Shown here: piece by piece, positions 42,850 through 51,834 of the stretch
How positions within the stretch are numbered: position 1 is the first letter of the stretch
Layout: each line of letters starts with the position of its first letter
From: Bordetella hinzii LMG 13501
Lineage (GTDB): Bacteria > Pseudomonadota > Gammaproteobacteria > Burkholderiales > Burkholderiaceae_B
DNA length: 64,000 nt
Assembly (NCBI RefSeq): GCF_001548475.1
Contig: NZ_LRUJ01000013.1
Coordinates: forward strand, 1 to 64,000
Direction of reading: 5' to 3'
Notes under the pieces: model-generated
The model's database searches: none
Told to the model about the DNA's origin: nothing
The model's input: the letters and a program-made list of their open reading frames with translations, nothing else
Translations under genes and position numbers: made by a program

Positions 42850-43794
42850 TCAGCCGCCCAGCCCGCAATTGGGCATGTCATTGACCAGGCTGGCCTGGGT
42901 CACGTTGCTGTTGGGCGGGACGCTGCGCGTGAGCCAGACATTGCCGCCTATGGTCGAGCCCTTGCCGATGGTGATGCGCCCGAGAATGGTCGCGCCGGCG
43001 TAGATGACCACGTCGTCCTCGATGATGGGGTGGCGCGGCAAGCCTTTCTTGAGCTCGCCGTTCTCGCCCGGCGGAAAGCGCTTGGCGCCCAGCGTCACCA
43101 TCTGGTAAAGACGCACCCGGTCGCCGATGATGGCGGTCTCGCCGATCACCACGCCCGTGCCGTGGTCGATGAAAAAACTGCGGCCGATGGTGGCGCCCGG
43201 ATGGATGTCGATGCCCGTGTCGGCATGGGCGATTTCGGCCACGATCCGCGCCAGCATGGGCGCGCCCAGGCGATAGAGCACATTGGCCAGTCGATGATGA
43301 ATCATCGCGGTCACGCCCGGATAGCACAGCAGCACTTCATCGACGCTGCGCGCGGCCGGGTCGCCCTGGTAGGCGGCCGTGACATCCAGGTCCAGCGCCT
43401 CGCGCACCGCGGGCAGGGCCGCGCCGAAGGCGCGCACGATCTCGACGGCGCGCTCCAGGGTCTCATCGTGGGGACGCGGATCATCGCGCCCCAGGTGCTC
43501 CAGCTCCAGGCAGACCTGCTGCAGCAGCGCATCGAGCGCCGCGCCTATGGTGTGCCCGACATAGAAGTCCTCGACCTCCTCGCGCAGATCCAGCGGCCCC
43601 AGGCGCATCGGGAACAGGGCTCCACAGAGCTGCTTGACGATTTCCTGCAGGCTTTCCTGCGAAGGAAACTCGCGCCCGCCCGAGCTGGCGTCGCGCAAGC
43701 GCCCGCGCGGGCCGCGCCAGGCCATCCGCACCGCCCTCAGTCCCGAGACGATGCCATCCAGATTCCAGTGCGCTTGCGCCAGATCCTTGCTCAT
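42850..43794 (-). CDS. Serine O-acetyltransferase (EpsC-type)
   Basis: This 314-aa protein makes O-acetylserine for cysteine synthesis. The N-terminal helical part (1-180) is followed by a left-handed beta-helix of hexapeptide repeats (HPGATIGRSFFIDHGTGVVIGETAIIGDRVRLYQMVTLGA, then IIEDDVVIYAGATILGRITIGKGSTIGGNVWL). Catalytic residues are in FIDHGTG. It is larger than CysE of E. coli and resembles the SrpH/EpsC subgroup. It lies upstream of the MFS-sirtuin pair with a 48-base gap and could be cotranscribed. Confidence 0.9.
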   Translation of the reverse strand: MSKDLAQAHWNLDGIVSGLRAVRMAWRGPRGRLRDASSGGREFPSQESLQEIVKQLCGALFPMRLGPLDLREEVEDFYVGHTIGAALDALLQQVCLELEHLGRDDPRPHDETLERAVEIVRAFGAALPAVREALDLDVTAAYQGDPAARSVDEVLLCYPGVTAMIHHRLANVLYRLGAPMLARIVAEIAHADTGIDIHPGATIGRSFFIDHGTGVVIGETAIIGDRVRLYQMVTLGAKRFPPGENGELKKGLPRHPIIEDDVVIYAGATILGRITIGKGSTIGGNVWLTRSVPPNSNVTQASLVNDMPNCGLGG

Positions 43795-44164
43795 GACCGG
43801 GCACCCCGGTGCAGTTCGATTCGAGAAAAAACCATGCTCAACCTCAGAATGGGCGCATGCCGGCGCAGGCGCCCTTATGTCATTTTCGGGTAACAGGGGT
43901 CACTGTAACCGCTGACTGCCGGCTGTCGCAGGGCGGCTGACATGGCGGCGGGGTTTTGGCCCCCCGGGCCTGTGACGCCCTTGCAACACTGCAGCGCAGC
44001 ATATCCGCTGGGTGCCGGACCTGCCCAGCGCCCGCCGCTGGGCGACGCGGCGCAGGCAGGCGGCCGTCCGGCCCGATGGCGCGCCGCAGCACGGAGATTT
44101 CCCGGCCTTTCGGGACAAACCCTGATCCCCGTCCCAAGGGCTCGCCCTCCGGGCCGCAAGTCCG

Positions 44165-44170
44165 TATATT
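44165..44170 (+). promoter_or_regulatory. Possible -10 element of the fad operon
   Basis: TATATT lies two bases ahead of the palindromic operator. No good -35 hexamer is visible. If used, transcription would begin inside the operator, fitting repression. Confidence 0.4.
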
Positions 44171-44171
44171 G

Positions 44172-44193
44172 GATTCAAACAAACGTTTGAATC
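44172..44193. promoter_or_regulatory. PsrA/FadP-like operator of the fad operon
   Basis: GATTCAAAC and GTTTGAATC are perfect 9-base arms separated by AAAC. The core CAAAC-N4-GTTTG fits the PsrA-type motif (GAAAC-N4-GTTTC and variants) used by fatty-acid-responsive TetR regulators. It ends directly before the AGGAGG ribosome site of the TetR gene, so autoregulation of the whole operon is likely. Confidence 0.75.
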
Positions 44194-44203
44194 AGGAGGC
44201 GCC

Positions 44204-44872
44204 ATGCAAGAAACCCGCAGCACCCGGGACATCATCCTGGAGAGCGCCGAACGCCTGTTTGCCCAACAGGGCTATGACGGCACGTCCATGCGCCAGATCA
44301 CCAGCGCCGCCGGCGTCAATCTGGCCGCCGTCAACTACCACTTCGGCAGCAAGGAGGCCCTGGTGCAGGCGGTGCTCAAGCGCCGGCTGGAAATCGTCAA
44401 CCGCGAGCGCCTGCGGCTGCTGGACGCGCTGCAGGCCCAGGCCGGCGGCAAACCCCTGAAACCCTCGCAGATCGTCGACGCCTTCTTCGGCACCCTGCTG
44501 CGGCTGGCTGCCAGCCCCGACCACGACGGCAAGACATTTTTGCCGCTGCTCGAACGCACCATGACCGACCCGGCCGGTTTCATACGCACCCTGTTCGCCG
44601 ACGAGTACGCGGATGTGATCGAACGCTACAAGAACGCCTTGTTCGACGCCCTGCCCGATGTGCCGCGCGCCGAAATCATGTGGCGCTTTCAATTCATGCT
44701 GGGCGCGACCTCCTACGCCATCATCGGCACGGACACGCTGCGCATCGTGACGGGCTGGACGCTGGACGAACGCGATCAGCCCGACAACCCCGAACTGCTG
44801 CTGCCGCGCCTGATGAGCTTTCTGCTCGGCGGTCTGCGCGCGCCGCTGCCGGCCACCATGGCCGCTGCCTGA
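44204..44872 (+). CDS. TetR-type regulator of fatty-acid degradation (PsrA/FadP-like)
   Basis: This 222-aa protein has an N-terminal TetR helix-turn-helix (TRDIILESAERLFAQQGYDGTSMRQITSAAGVNLAAVNYHFGSKEALVQAVL). The C-terminal ligand domain ends RFQFMLGATSYAIIGTDTLRIVTG. The close N-terminal pattern AAVNYHFGSK and the operator type suggest the PsrA/FadP group, which binds acyl-CoA or fatty acid and then releases DNA. It is the first gene of a ten-gene block; the acyl-CoA dehydrogenase gene starts 9 bases after it. Confidence 0.88.
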   Translation: MQETRSTRDIILESAERLFAQQGYDGTSMRQITSAAGVNLAAVNYHFGSKEALVQAVLKRRLEIVNRERLRLLDALQAQAGGKPLKPSQIVDAFFGTLLRLAASPDHDGKTFLPLLERTMTDPAGFIRTLFADEYADVIERYKNALFDALPDVPRAEIMWRFQFMLGATSYAIIGTDTLRIVTGWTLDERDQPDNPELLLPRLMSFLLGGLRAPLPATMAAA

Positions 44873-44881
44873 GGCCGCGAT

Positions 44882-47212
44882 ATGAGCATCCTGAATATCT
44901 TGTGGCTCCTCTTGGCCGTGGCCGCGGCCGCCGCCGTGCTGCTGCTGGCGCTCGCGCCGCTGCGGCGCACGCTGCTGACCCGTCCTGTTTTCCATCTTTA
45001 CCGCAAGGTGCTGCCCCAGATGTCCGCCACCGAGCGCGATGCGCTGGAGGCCGGCACGGTCTGGTGGGAGGGCGAGCTGTTTCGCGGCCGCCCCGACTGG
45101 CAGCGGCTGCTGGCCGTTCCCAGGCCCGCCCTGACCGAGGAGGAACAGGCTTTTGTGGACGGCCCGACCGCCCGGCTGTGCGCCATGGTGGACGATTGGC
45201 GCGTGACCGAGCAGGACAATGACCTGCCCGCCGACGTCTGGGCCGCGCTCAAGCGCGAGGGCTTTTTCGGCATGATCATCCCCAAGGCCTACGGCGGCCT
45301 GGGATTCTCGGCCTTCGCGCACTCCGAGATCGTCACGCGGCTGTCGACGCGCTCGTCGGCGCTGGCCGTCTCCGTCATGGTGCCCAACTCGCTGGGGCCG
45401 GCCGAACTGCTGTTGCACTATGGCACCGACGCCCAGAAAGACCATTACCTGCCGCGTCTGGCGCGCGGCGAAGAGATCCCGGCCTTCGCGCTCACCAGCC
45501 CCTGGGCAGGCTCGGACGCGGCGGCCATCCCCGACTACGGCATCGTCTGCCGTGGCCAGTGGCAGGGCCGTGAAGTCCTCGGCATGCGCGTGACCTGGGA
45601 CAAGCGCTACATCACGCTGGCGCCGGTCTGCACCCTGCTGGGCCTGGCCTTCCGGCTCTATGACCCCGACGGCCTGCTGGGTCCGGCACAGGACATCGGC
45701 ATCACCTGCGCCCTGGTGCCGCACGACCATCCGGGCGTGGAGACGGGCCGCCGGCACTTCCCGCTCAACGCCATGTTCATGAACGGCCCGACGCGCGGCC
45801 GGGAAGTCTTCATGCCCCTGGACTTCATCATCGGCGGCGCCGCAATGGCGGGCCAGGGCTGGCGCATGCTCATGGAATGCCTGGCCGCGGGCCGCTCCAT
45901 CTCGCTGCCCTCGTCGAACACGGGCATGTCGCAGCTCACCGCCCGCGCGGTGGGCGGCTATGCGCGCGTGCGCAGCCAGTTCCAGGTGCCGGTGGGCAAG
46001 TTCGAGGGGGTGGAAGAAGCGCTGGCGCGCATCGGCGGCCATACCTATGCCATGGACGCGGCGCGCGTCATGACCGCGGGCGCCATCGACCTCGGCGAGC
46101 GCCCCTCGGTGGTCTCGGCCATCGTCAAATACCACGTCACCGAGCGCGCCCGCCAGGTCGTCAATGACGGCATGGACATCATCGGCGGCAAAGGCATCTG
46201 CCTGGGCCCGTCCAACTTCCTGGGGCGCGCCTATCAGCAGCTGCCCATCGGCATCACGGTCGAAGGCGCCAATATCCTGACCCGCAGCCTCATCATCTTC
46301 GGCCAGGGCGCGATCCGCTGCCATCCGCATGTGCTCGACGAAATGCGCGCCGCGCAGAACCCCAAGGCCGACGAGGGCCTGCTGGCCTTCGACCGGGCGT
46401 TCTGGGCCCATGTGCGCTTTGTATCGGCCAACACGCTGCGCGCCCTGGGCGGCTCGCTGACCGCCGGCCGCCTGAACCGCGCGCCCGGACAGGCCGATGC
46501 GGCCATGCGGCCCTACTACCGCCAGCTCGGCCGCCTGTCGGCCGCCTTCGCGCTTCTCAGCGACAGCTGCATGCTGCTGTTGGGCGGCAGCCTGAAGCGG
46601 CGCGAAAGCCTGTCGGCCCGGCTGGGCGACGTCCTGGCGCAGATGTACCTGGCCAGCGCGGTCCTCAAGCGCTTTGAAGACCAGGGACGCCAGGCCGAGG
46701 ATCTGCCGCTGGCGCACTGGGCGGTCCAGGATGCGCTATGGCGCGCGCAGGAGGCCTTCTTCGGTGTGCTGGAGAACCTGCCCAATCGCTGGATGGCGGC
46801 CGGCGTGCGCCTCATCGCCTTTCCCTGGGGCCGGCCCTGGAAACGGCCATCCGACCGTCTGGGGCGGCAAGTGGCCCGGCTGCTGATCGCGCCGGGCGGC
46901 GCGCGCGACCGGCTCACCGCCAATTGCTTCCTTCCCGCCGACGCCCGCGAGCCGGTCGCCGCCATCGAGGCGGCGCTGGCGGCCACGCTGCAGGCCGAGG
47001 CCATCGAGGCGCGCGTGCGCCAGTTGCAGAAAAGCGGCACGCTGGGCGCCAACCCCAAGGCCAATGTGCGCGACATCGCCACGGCGGCCTTCGAGGCCGG
47101 CGCGCTGGGGCAGGAGGACCATGCCATCATGCAAAAGCGCAATACCCTGCGCGACCAGGTCGTGAAGGTCGACGACTTCCCCTTCGACCTGGGCCGCGCG
47201 CCCACCGCCTGA
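44882..47212 (+). CDS. fadE: Acyl-CoA dehydrogenase FadE
   Basis: This 776-aa enzyme introduces the first double bond in fatty acyl-CoA, passing electrons to ETF. An N-terminal membrane helix (4-26) anchors it, as in E. coli FadE. The FAD domain spans about 75-480 (IIPKAYGGLGFSAFAHSEIVTRLS, FALTSPWAGSD). It is followed by a DUF1974 C-terminal domain (TADAAMRPYYRQLGRLSAAFALLSDSCMLLLGG). The length fits FadE rather than the shorter ACAD family. Confidence 0.93.
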   Translation: MSILNILWLLLAVAAAAAVLLLALAPLRRTLLTRPVFHLYRKVLPQMSATERDALEAGTVWWEGELFRGRPDWQRLLAVPRPALTEEEQAFVDGPTARLCAMVDDWRVTEQDNDLPADVWAALKREGFFGMIIPKAYGGLGFSAFAHSEIVTRLSTRSSALAVSVMVPNSLGPAELLLHYGTDAQKDHYLPRLARGEEIPAFALTSPWAGSDAAAIPDYGIVCRGQWQGREVLGMRVTWDKRYITLAPVCTLLGLAFRLYDPDGLLGPAQDIGITCALVPHDHPGVETGRRHFPLNAMFMNGPTRGREVFMPLDFIIGGAAMAGQGWRMLMECLAAGRSISLPSSNTGMSQLTARAVGGYARVRSQFQVPVGKFEGVEEALARIGGHTYAMDAARVMTAGAIDLGERPSVVSAIVKYHVTERARQVVNDGMDIIGGKGICLGPSNFLGRAYQQLPIGITVEGANILTRSLIIFGQGAIRCHPHVLDEMRAAQNPKADEGLLAFDRAFWAHVRFVSANTLRALGGSLTAGRLNRAPGQADAAMRPYYRQLGRLSAAFALLSDSCMLLLGGSLKRRESLSARLGDVLAQMYLASAVLKRFEDQGRQAEDLPLAHWAVQDALWRAQEAFFGVLENLPNRWMAAGVRLIAFPWGRPWKRPSDRLGRQVARLLIAPGGARDRLTANCFLPADAREPVAAIEAALAATLQAEAIEARVRQLQKSGTLGANPKANVRDIATAAFEAGALGQEDHAIMQKRNTLRDQVVKVDDFPFDLGRAPTA

Positions 47213-47222
47213 GGAATTCGCC

Positions 47223-48515
47223 ATGGCTTTCGAACCGGTTTATGTCGTCGACGGCGCCCGCTCGCCCTTCCTGAAGGCCCGCACCGGGCCCGGGCCCTTC
47301 GCGGCCTCGGACCTGGCCGTGCAGGCCGGCCGCGCGCTGCTGCTGCGCCAGCCTTTCTCCCCCACTGACCTTGACGAGGTCGTCATCGGCTGCGCCGCGC
47401 CTTCACCCGAGGAGGTCAATATCGGGCGCGTCATCGGCCTGCGCCTGGGCTGCGGCCACCGCGTGCCGGGCTGGACCGTGCAGCGCAACTGCGCCTCGGG
47501 CATGCAGGCCCTGGACAGCGCCATCGCCAACATCCAGCTCGGGCGCAGCGCGCTGGTGCTGGCCGGCGGCACCGACGCACTGTCGCGCGCGCCGCTGCTG
47601 TTCTCCGACGAGATGGCTGGCTGGCTCGCCCAGTGGTTCGCGGCCCGCGGCCTGGGCGCGCGCCTGACGCTCATCGGCAAGCTGCGCCCGCGCTATCTGG
47701 CGCCCGTGATCGGCCTGCTCAAGGGACTGACCGACCCGGTCGTCGGCCTGTCCATGGGCCAGACGGCCGAAAACCTCGCCACCCGCTTCGGCATCGACCG
47801 CGCCATGATGGACGCCTATTCGGCGCGCAGCCACGAGCGGGTGCTGGCCGCGCGGGAAGCGGGCCGCCTGACGGAAATCCAACCCCTGGCCGACGGCCAG
47901 GGCAGGCTCTACCCGGCCGACGACGGTGTGCGCGCGGATTCCAGCATCGACAAGCTGGCGCGGCTCAAGCCGGTGTTCGACAAACCGTTCGGCAATGTGA
48001 CCGCGGGCAACAGCTCCCAGGTCAGCGACGGCGCGGCACTGCTGCTGCTGGCCTCCGAAGCCGCGGTGCGGCACTGGAAACTGCGGCCCATCGGGCGCAT
48101 CCTCGACAGCCAATGGGCCGGGCTGGATCCGGCCCAGATGGGCCTGGGACCGGTCCACGCGGCCACGCCCATCCTGCAACGCCACGGCCTGGCGCTCAAC
48201 GACCTGGACCTGTGGGAGATCAACGAGGCCTTCGCCGCCCAGGTGCTGGCCTGCCAGGCCGCCTGGCAGGACGAGGCCTATTGCCGTGAACACTTCGGCA
48301 CGCCGGCCTGGGGCGCGCTGGATCCCGAACGCCTGAACGTCGACGGCGGCGCCATCGCCATCGGCCACCCGGTCGGCGCCTCGGGGGCACGCATCGTGCT
48401 GCACCTCCTGCAGGCCCTGCGCGCGCGCGGCCTGAAACGCGGCATGGCCGCCATCTGCATCGGCGGCGGCCAAGGCGGCGCCATGCTGGTCGAAACCCTG
48501 GAGGATGCGTCATGA
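47223..48515 (+). CDS. Acetyl-CoA C-acyltransferase (thiolase), FadI-like
   Basis: This 430-aa enzyme performs the last step of beta-oxidation. Active-site residues are seen: nucleophile Cys90 in QRNCASGMQAL, His in GAIAIGHPVGASGARI and the C-terminal Cys in CIGGGQGGAM, plus INEAFAAQ. The length above 420 aa fits FadI-type long-chain thiolases. Its stop overlaps the fadB start, so the two subunits of the oxidation complex are coupled. Confidence 0.93.
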   Translation: MAFEPVYVVDGARSPFLKARTGPGPFAASDLAVQAGRALLLRQPFSPTDLDEVVIGCAAPSPEEVNIGRVIGLRLGCGHRVPGWTVQRNCASGMQALDSAIANIQLGRSALVLAGGTDALSRAPLLFSDEMAGWLAQWFAARGLGARLTLIGKLRPRYLAPVIGLLKGLTDPVVGLSMGQTAENLATRFGIDRAMMDAYSARSHERVLAAREAGRLTEIQPLADGQGRLYPADDGVRADSSIDKLARLKPVFDKPFGNVTAGNSSQVSDGAALLLLASEAAVRHWKLRPIGRILDSQWAGLDPAQMGLGPVHAATPILQRHGLALNDLDLWEINEAFAAQVLACQAAWQDEAYCREHFGTPAWGALDPERLNVDGGAIAIGHPVGASGARIVLHLLQALRARGLKRGMAAICIGGGQGGAMLVETLEDAS

Positions 48516-50470
48516 GCGCCACCCCGCAATGGCAACACTGGCGTCTGGAGATCGAGGCCGGCGGCCTGGCCTGGCTGGTCCTGGACCGCGCCGGCTCCAG
48601 CGTGAACGCCCTGTCGGCCGAGGTCATGGCCGAATTGTCCCTGGTGCTCGATCATCTCGACACCGCCCCGCCCAAGGGCTTGATCATCCGCTCGGCCAAG
48701 CCCGGCGGCTTCGTGGTGGGCGCCGACATCGACGAATTCGCCGGCCTGGAGACCGCCGAGGACGCGCGCGCCCTGGTCGAGCGCGGCTGGCGGCTGTTCG
48801 GCCGGCTGGCCGGCGTGCCTTATCCGACCCTGGCCCTGATCCATGGGCTGTGCCTGGGCGGCGGCCTGGAGCTCGCCCTGGCCTGCCGCTACCGGCTGGT
48901 CGCCGACGATCCCGGCACCGCCCTCGCGCTGCCCGAGGTCATGCTGGGCATCTTTCCGGGCTGGGGCGGCATGCTGCGCCTGCCCGCGCTGATCGGCGCG
49001 CCAGCGGCGCTGGACATGATGCTGACCGGCCGGCGCGTGGACGCCCGGCGCGCGGCCGCGCTAGGCCTGGCCGATGCGCGCGTGCCCGAGCGGCTGCTGC
49101 GCCAGGCGGCCCGCCAGACCGTGTTGTCCGGCCGCCCGCCGCGCCGCGCGCGCGGCATCGCCGCCCTGAGCAATCAGTGGCCGCTGCGCGGCATCATTGC
49201 CGGGCGGGCGCGCAAGACCATCGCGCGCAAAGACCCGCAGGGGCATTACCCCGCGCCCCCGGCCATCGTCGAGATCTGGGAGCGCCACCAAGGCAACGCG
49301 CTGCAGGCCCCGCACCTGCTCGCGCGCATTATCCAGTCGCCCACCGCCCGCAACCTGCTGCGCGTCTTCCGCCTGCAGGAGCGCCTGAAGGCGCATGCCC
49401 GCGGCGAATCGGGCATCGGCCACGTGCATGTGATCGGCGCCGGCGTCATGGGAGGCGACATCGCCGCCTGGTGCGCCTACAAGGGCCTGAGCGTGACCCT
49501 GCAGGACACCACGATGGAACGCATCGCGCCAGCGCTCAAGCGCGCCGGCGCCCTCTTCGGGCGGCGCCTGAAAGACCGGCGCGCCGCCCGCGCGGCCTTC
49601 GACCGCCTCATCCCCGACCCCCAGGGCGCCGGCGTGGCGCGCGCCGACCTGGTCATCGAAGCCATCACCGAGCAGGTCGAGGCCAAGCAGGCCCTCTACC
49701 GGCAGATCGAGCCGCGCCTCAAGCCGGGCGCGCTGCTGGCCACCAATACCTCCAGCCTGTCGCTGGCCACGCTGCGCGAAGGCCTGGCCGACCCGTTGCG
49801 CCTGGTGGGCGTGCATTTCTTCAATCCGGTGGCCAGGATGCCGCTGGTCGAAGTGATCGCCGCCCCCGGCAGCGAAGCGGCGCAGGCGCGCGCCTGCGCC
49901 TTCGTGGGGCAGCTGGGCAAGCTGCCCCTGCCTGTGCGCGATGCGCCGGGTTTTCTGGTCAATGCGGTGCTGGCTCCCTACATGCTGGAAGCCATGCGCT
50001 GCGTGGACGAAAGGCTCGCGCCCGACACCATCGACGCGGCAATGACCGCCTTCGGCATGCCCATGGGCCCCTTGGAGCTGGCCGACACAGTGGGGCTGGA
50101 CATCGCGCTGGCGGCGGGCCGCCAATTGGCCGGCCAGGCCGAGCCGCCCTCCTGCCTTGCCCAGCGCGTGGCGCGCGGCGAGCTCGGGCGCAAGACGGGC
50201 CGCGGCTTTTACCGCTGGCAGGATGACAGGCCGCAGCGCGGCCGCGCGGATCGCGCGCCGCCCGGCCTGGCGCAGCGGCTGATCACGCCCCTCATCGACC
50301 GCGCCCAGGCCCTGGTGGATGCAGGCATCGTGGCCGGTGCCGACCTCGCCGATGCCGGCGTGATCTTCGGCACTGGCTTCGCCCCCTTTACCGGCGGCCC
50401 TTTGCACTACCGCCAGTCCCAGGCCGGTGACCACATCCGGCCCGATGCTTCCTCGCAGCCCCCACAATAA
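48512..50470 (+). CDS. Fatty acid oxidation enzyme, hydratase then dehydrogenase (FadB/FadJ-like)
   Basis: This 652-aa bifunctional enzyme has enoyl-CoA hydratase at the N-terminus (1-200; catalytic Glu in CLGGGLELALACRYR and in LPEVMLGIFPGWGG). 3-hydroxyacyl-CoA dehydrogenase follows from about residue 305 (VIGAGVMGGDIAAW, LVGVHFFNPVARMPLVEVI). It is shorter than E. coli FadB (729 aa) but retains both active sites. Partner of the preceding thiolase. Confidence 0.93.
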   Translation: MSATPQWQHWRLEIEAGGLAWLVLDRAGSSVNALSAEVMAELSLVLDHLDTAPPKGLIIRSAKPGGFVVGADIDEFAGLETAEDARALVERGWRLFGRLAGVPYPTLALIHGLCLGGGLELALACRYRLVADDPGTALALPEVMLGIFPGWGGMLRLPALIGAPAALDMMLTGRRVDARRAAALGLADARVPERLLRQAARQTVLSGRPPRRARGIAALSNQWPLRGIIAGRARKTIARKDPQGHYPAPPAIVEIWERHQGNALQAPHLLARIIQSPTARNLLRVFRLQERLKAHARGESGIGHVHVIGAGVMGGDIAAWCAYKGLSVTLQDTTMERIAPALKRAGALFGRRLKDRRAARAAFDRLIPDPQGAGVARADLVIEAITEQVEAKQALYRQIEPRLKPGALLATNTSSLSLATLREGLADPLRLVGVHFFNPVARMPLVEVIAAPGSEAAQARACAFVGQLGKLPLPVRDAPGFLVNAVLAPYMLEAMRCVDERLAPDTIDAAMTAFGMPMGPLELADTVGLDIALAAGRQLAGQAEPPSCLAQRVARGELGRKTGRGFYRWQDDRPQRGRADRAPPGLAQRLITPLIDRAQALVDAGIVAGADLADAGVIFGTGFAPFTGGPLHYRQSQAGDHIRPDASSQPPQ

Positions 50471-50490
50471 ACATCCGGAGACTATCCACC

Positions 50491-51783
50491 ATGACTCGAC
50501 GCATCCTCGCCTTGAAGACCCTGGTCGCCGCCCTGGCCGGCCTGGGCGCGACGCTGGCCCACGCCGCCGGCTTCCAATTGCTGGAACAGAACGCCAGCGG
50601 CCTGGGCAACGCCTACGCCGGCTCGGGGGCCAATCCGGAAAACGCCAGCATCATGTACTACAACCCGGCCGGCCTGACCTATCTGCCCGGCGTGTCGGTC
50701 AGCGCGGGCATCAACGCCATCCGGCCGTCCTTCAAGTTCAAGGACAACGGCAACAGCCGCAATCCGACGGCGCTGGGCGGCGGCATCCCCACGGGCGGCA
50801 ATGGCGGGGACGCGGGCAACTGGGGCTATGTGCCCAACTTCTATCTGTCGTGGCAGGTGACCGAAAAATGGTATCTGGGCCTGGGCGTGGGCGCGCCCTT
50901 CGGCCTGATGACCAAATACGACGAGGGCTGGGCAGGCCAATACCACTCCAATAAATTCGACATCAAGACCATCAACATCAACCCCACGGTAGCCTACAAG
51001 GTCAATGACATGTTCTCGCTGGGCGCGGGCCTGAACTGGCAGCGCATCGACGCCGAGTACAAGAAAAAGACCGTGGTGCCGGTCGGTCCGCTGGTCACCA
51101 CGGGCGATGCCACGCTCAATATGGACGGCGACGCCTGGGGCTGGAACATCGGCATGATGCTGCAGCCGACCGAAGCCACCCGCATCGGCCTGTCCTACCG
51201 CTCCAAGATCCGCCAGACCGCCACCGGCACGACCGACGTCGACAACATCCGCACGCCGCTGGGCATGCGCAGCGCCTCCTACGACGCCAAGGCCAAGGTG
51301 GACCTGCCCGACACCCTGCTCCTGAGCGTGAGCCACCAGCTGAACGAAAAATGGCAGCTGCTGGGCGATATCTCCTGGACCGGCTGGAGCAGCATCCCCC
51401 AGCTCCGGATCCAGAACGACGGCGCGGGCACCGACGCACTGCCGCTCAATTTCCGCGACAGCTGGCGCGTAGCCCTGGGCGCGACCTATAAATTCGCCGA
51501 ACAATGGAAATGGAAGTTCGGCGTGGCCTTCGACCAATCGCCGGTCTACAAGGCCAGCGACCGTCCGGCCTCGCTGCCCGACAATGATCGCTGGTGGTTC
51601 TCGACCGGTGTCCAGTACCTGGTCAGCAAGGACACGACCATCGATCTGGGCTATACCTATCTCTATGTGCGGGATTCCAGCATCGATTCCACATCCGGCA
51701 ACGCGCTGACCAAGGGCCGGGTCGCGGGCGATTACAGCAGCAAGGGCAACATCATCGGCCTGCAAGTCTCGACCCGCTTCTGA
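50491..51783 (+). CDS. fadL: Outer-membrane long-chain fatty acid transporter
   Basis: This 430-aa beta-barrel has a signal peptide ending HAAGFQLLEQNASGLGNAYAGSGA, the FadL hatch signature. NPAGLTYLPGVSV follows, and the C-terminal beta strand ends in the terminal aromatic LQVSTRF needed for BAM assembly. It imports long-chain fatty acids. Located within the fad operon 20 bases after fadB. Confidence 0.94.
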   Translation: MTRRILALKTLVAALAGLGATLAHAAGFQLLEQNASGLGNAYAGSGANPENASIMYYNPAGLTYLPGVSVSAGINAIRPSFKFKDNGNSRNPTALGGGIPTGGNGGDAGNWGYVPNFYLSWQVTEKWYLGLGVGAPFGLMTKYDEGWAGQYHSNKFDIKTININPTVAYKVNDMFSLGAGLNWQRIDAEYKKKTVVPVGPLVTTGDATLNMDGDAWGWNIGMMLQPTEATRIGLSYRSKIRQTATGTTDVDNIRTPLGMRSASYDAKAKVDLPDTLLLSVSHQLNEKWQLLGDISWTGWSSIPQLRIQNDGAGTDALPLNFRDSWRVALGATYKFAEQWKWKFGVAFDQSPVYKASDRPASLPDNDRWWFSTGVQYLVSKDTTIDLGYTYLYVRDSSIDSTSGNALTKGRVAGDYSSKGNIIGLQVSTRF

Positions 51784-51834
51784 GGCCAGGAGCCGGGCGG
51801 CGGGAGCCGCCCGGCGCAACGACAGGAGGTTTTC

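Larger units (their letters stand above)
43795..44203. other. Divergent intergenic region, no gene seen
   Basis: About 400 bases lie between the serine acetyltransferase gene (minus) and the TetR gene (plus). Several overlapping open frames exist but none looks like a protein. An imperfect dyad GGTAACAG/CTGTAACC (43889-43910) lies 95 bases upstream of the acetyltransferase. The PsrA-like operator is at the right end. Confidence 0.6.

Noticed and set aside
43889-43910. Imperfect dyad GGTAACAG/CTGTAACC upstream of the serine acetyltransferase
   Set aside because: The arms have a mismatch and no known regulator motif is matched; too weak to list as a site.
43875-44235. Overlapping minus-strand frames of 94-111 codons before the TetR gene
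   Set aside because: Three frames overlap one another, cover the operator, and show no protein-like features.
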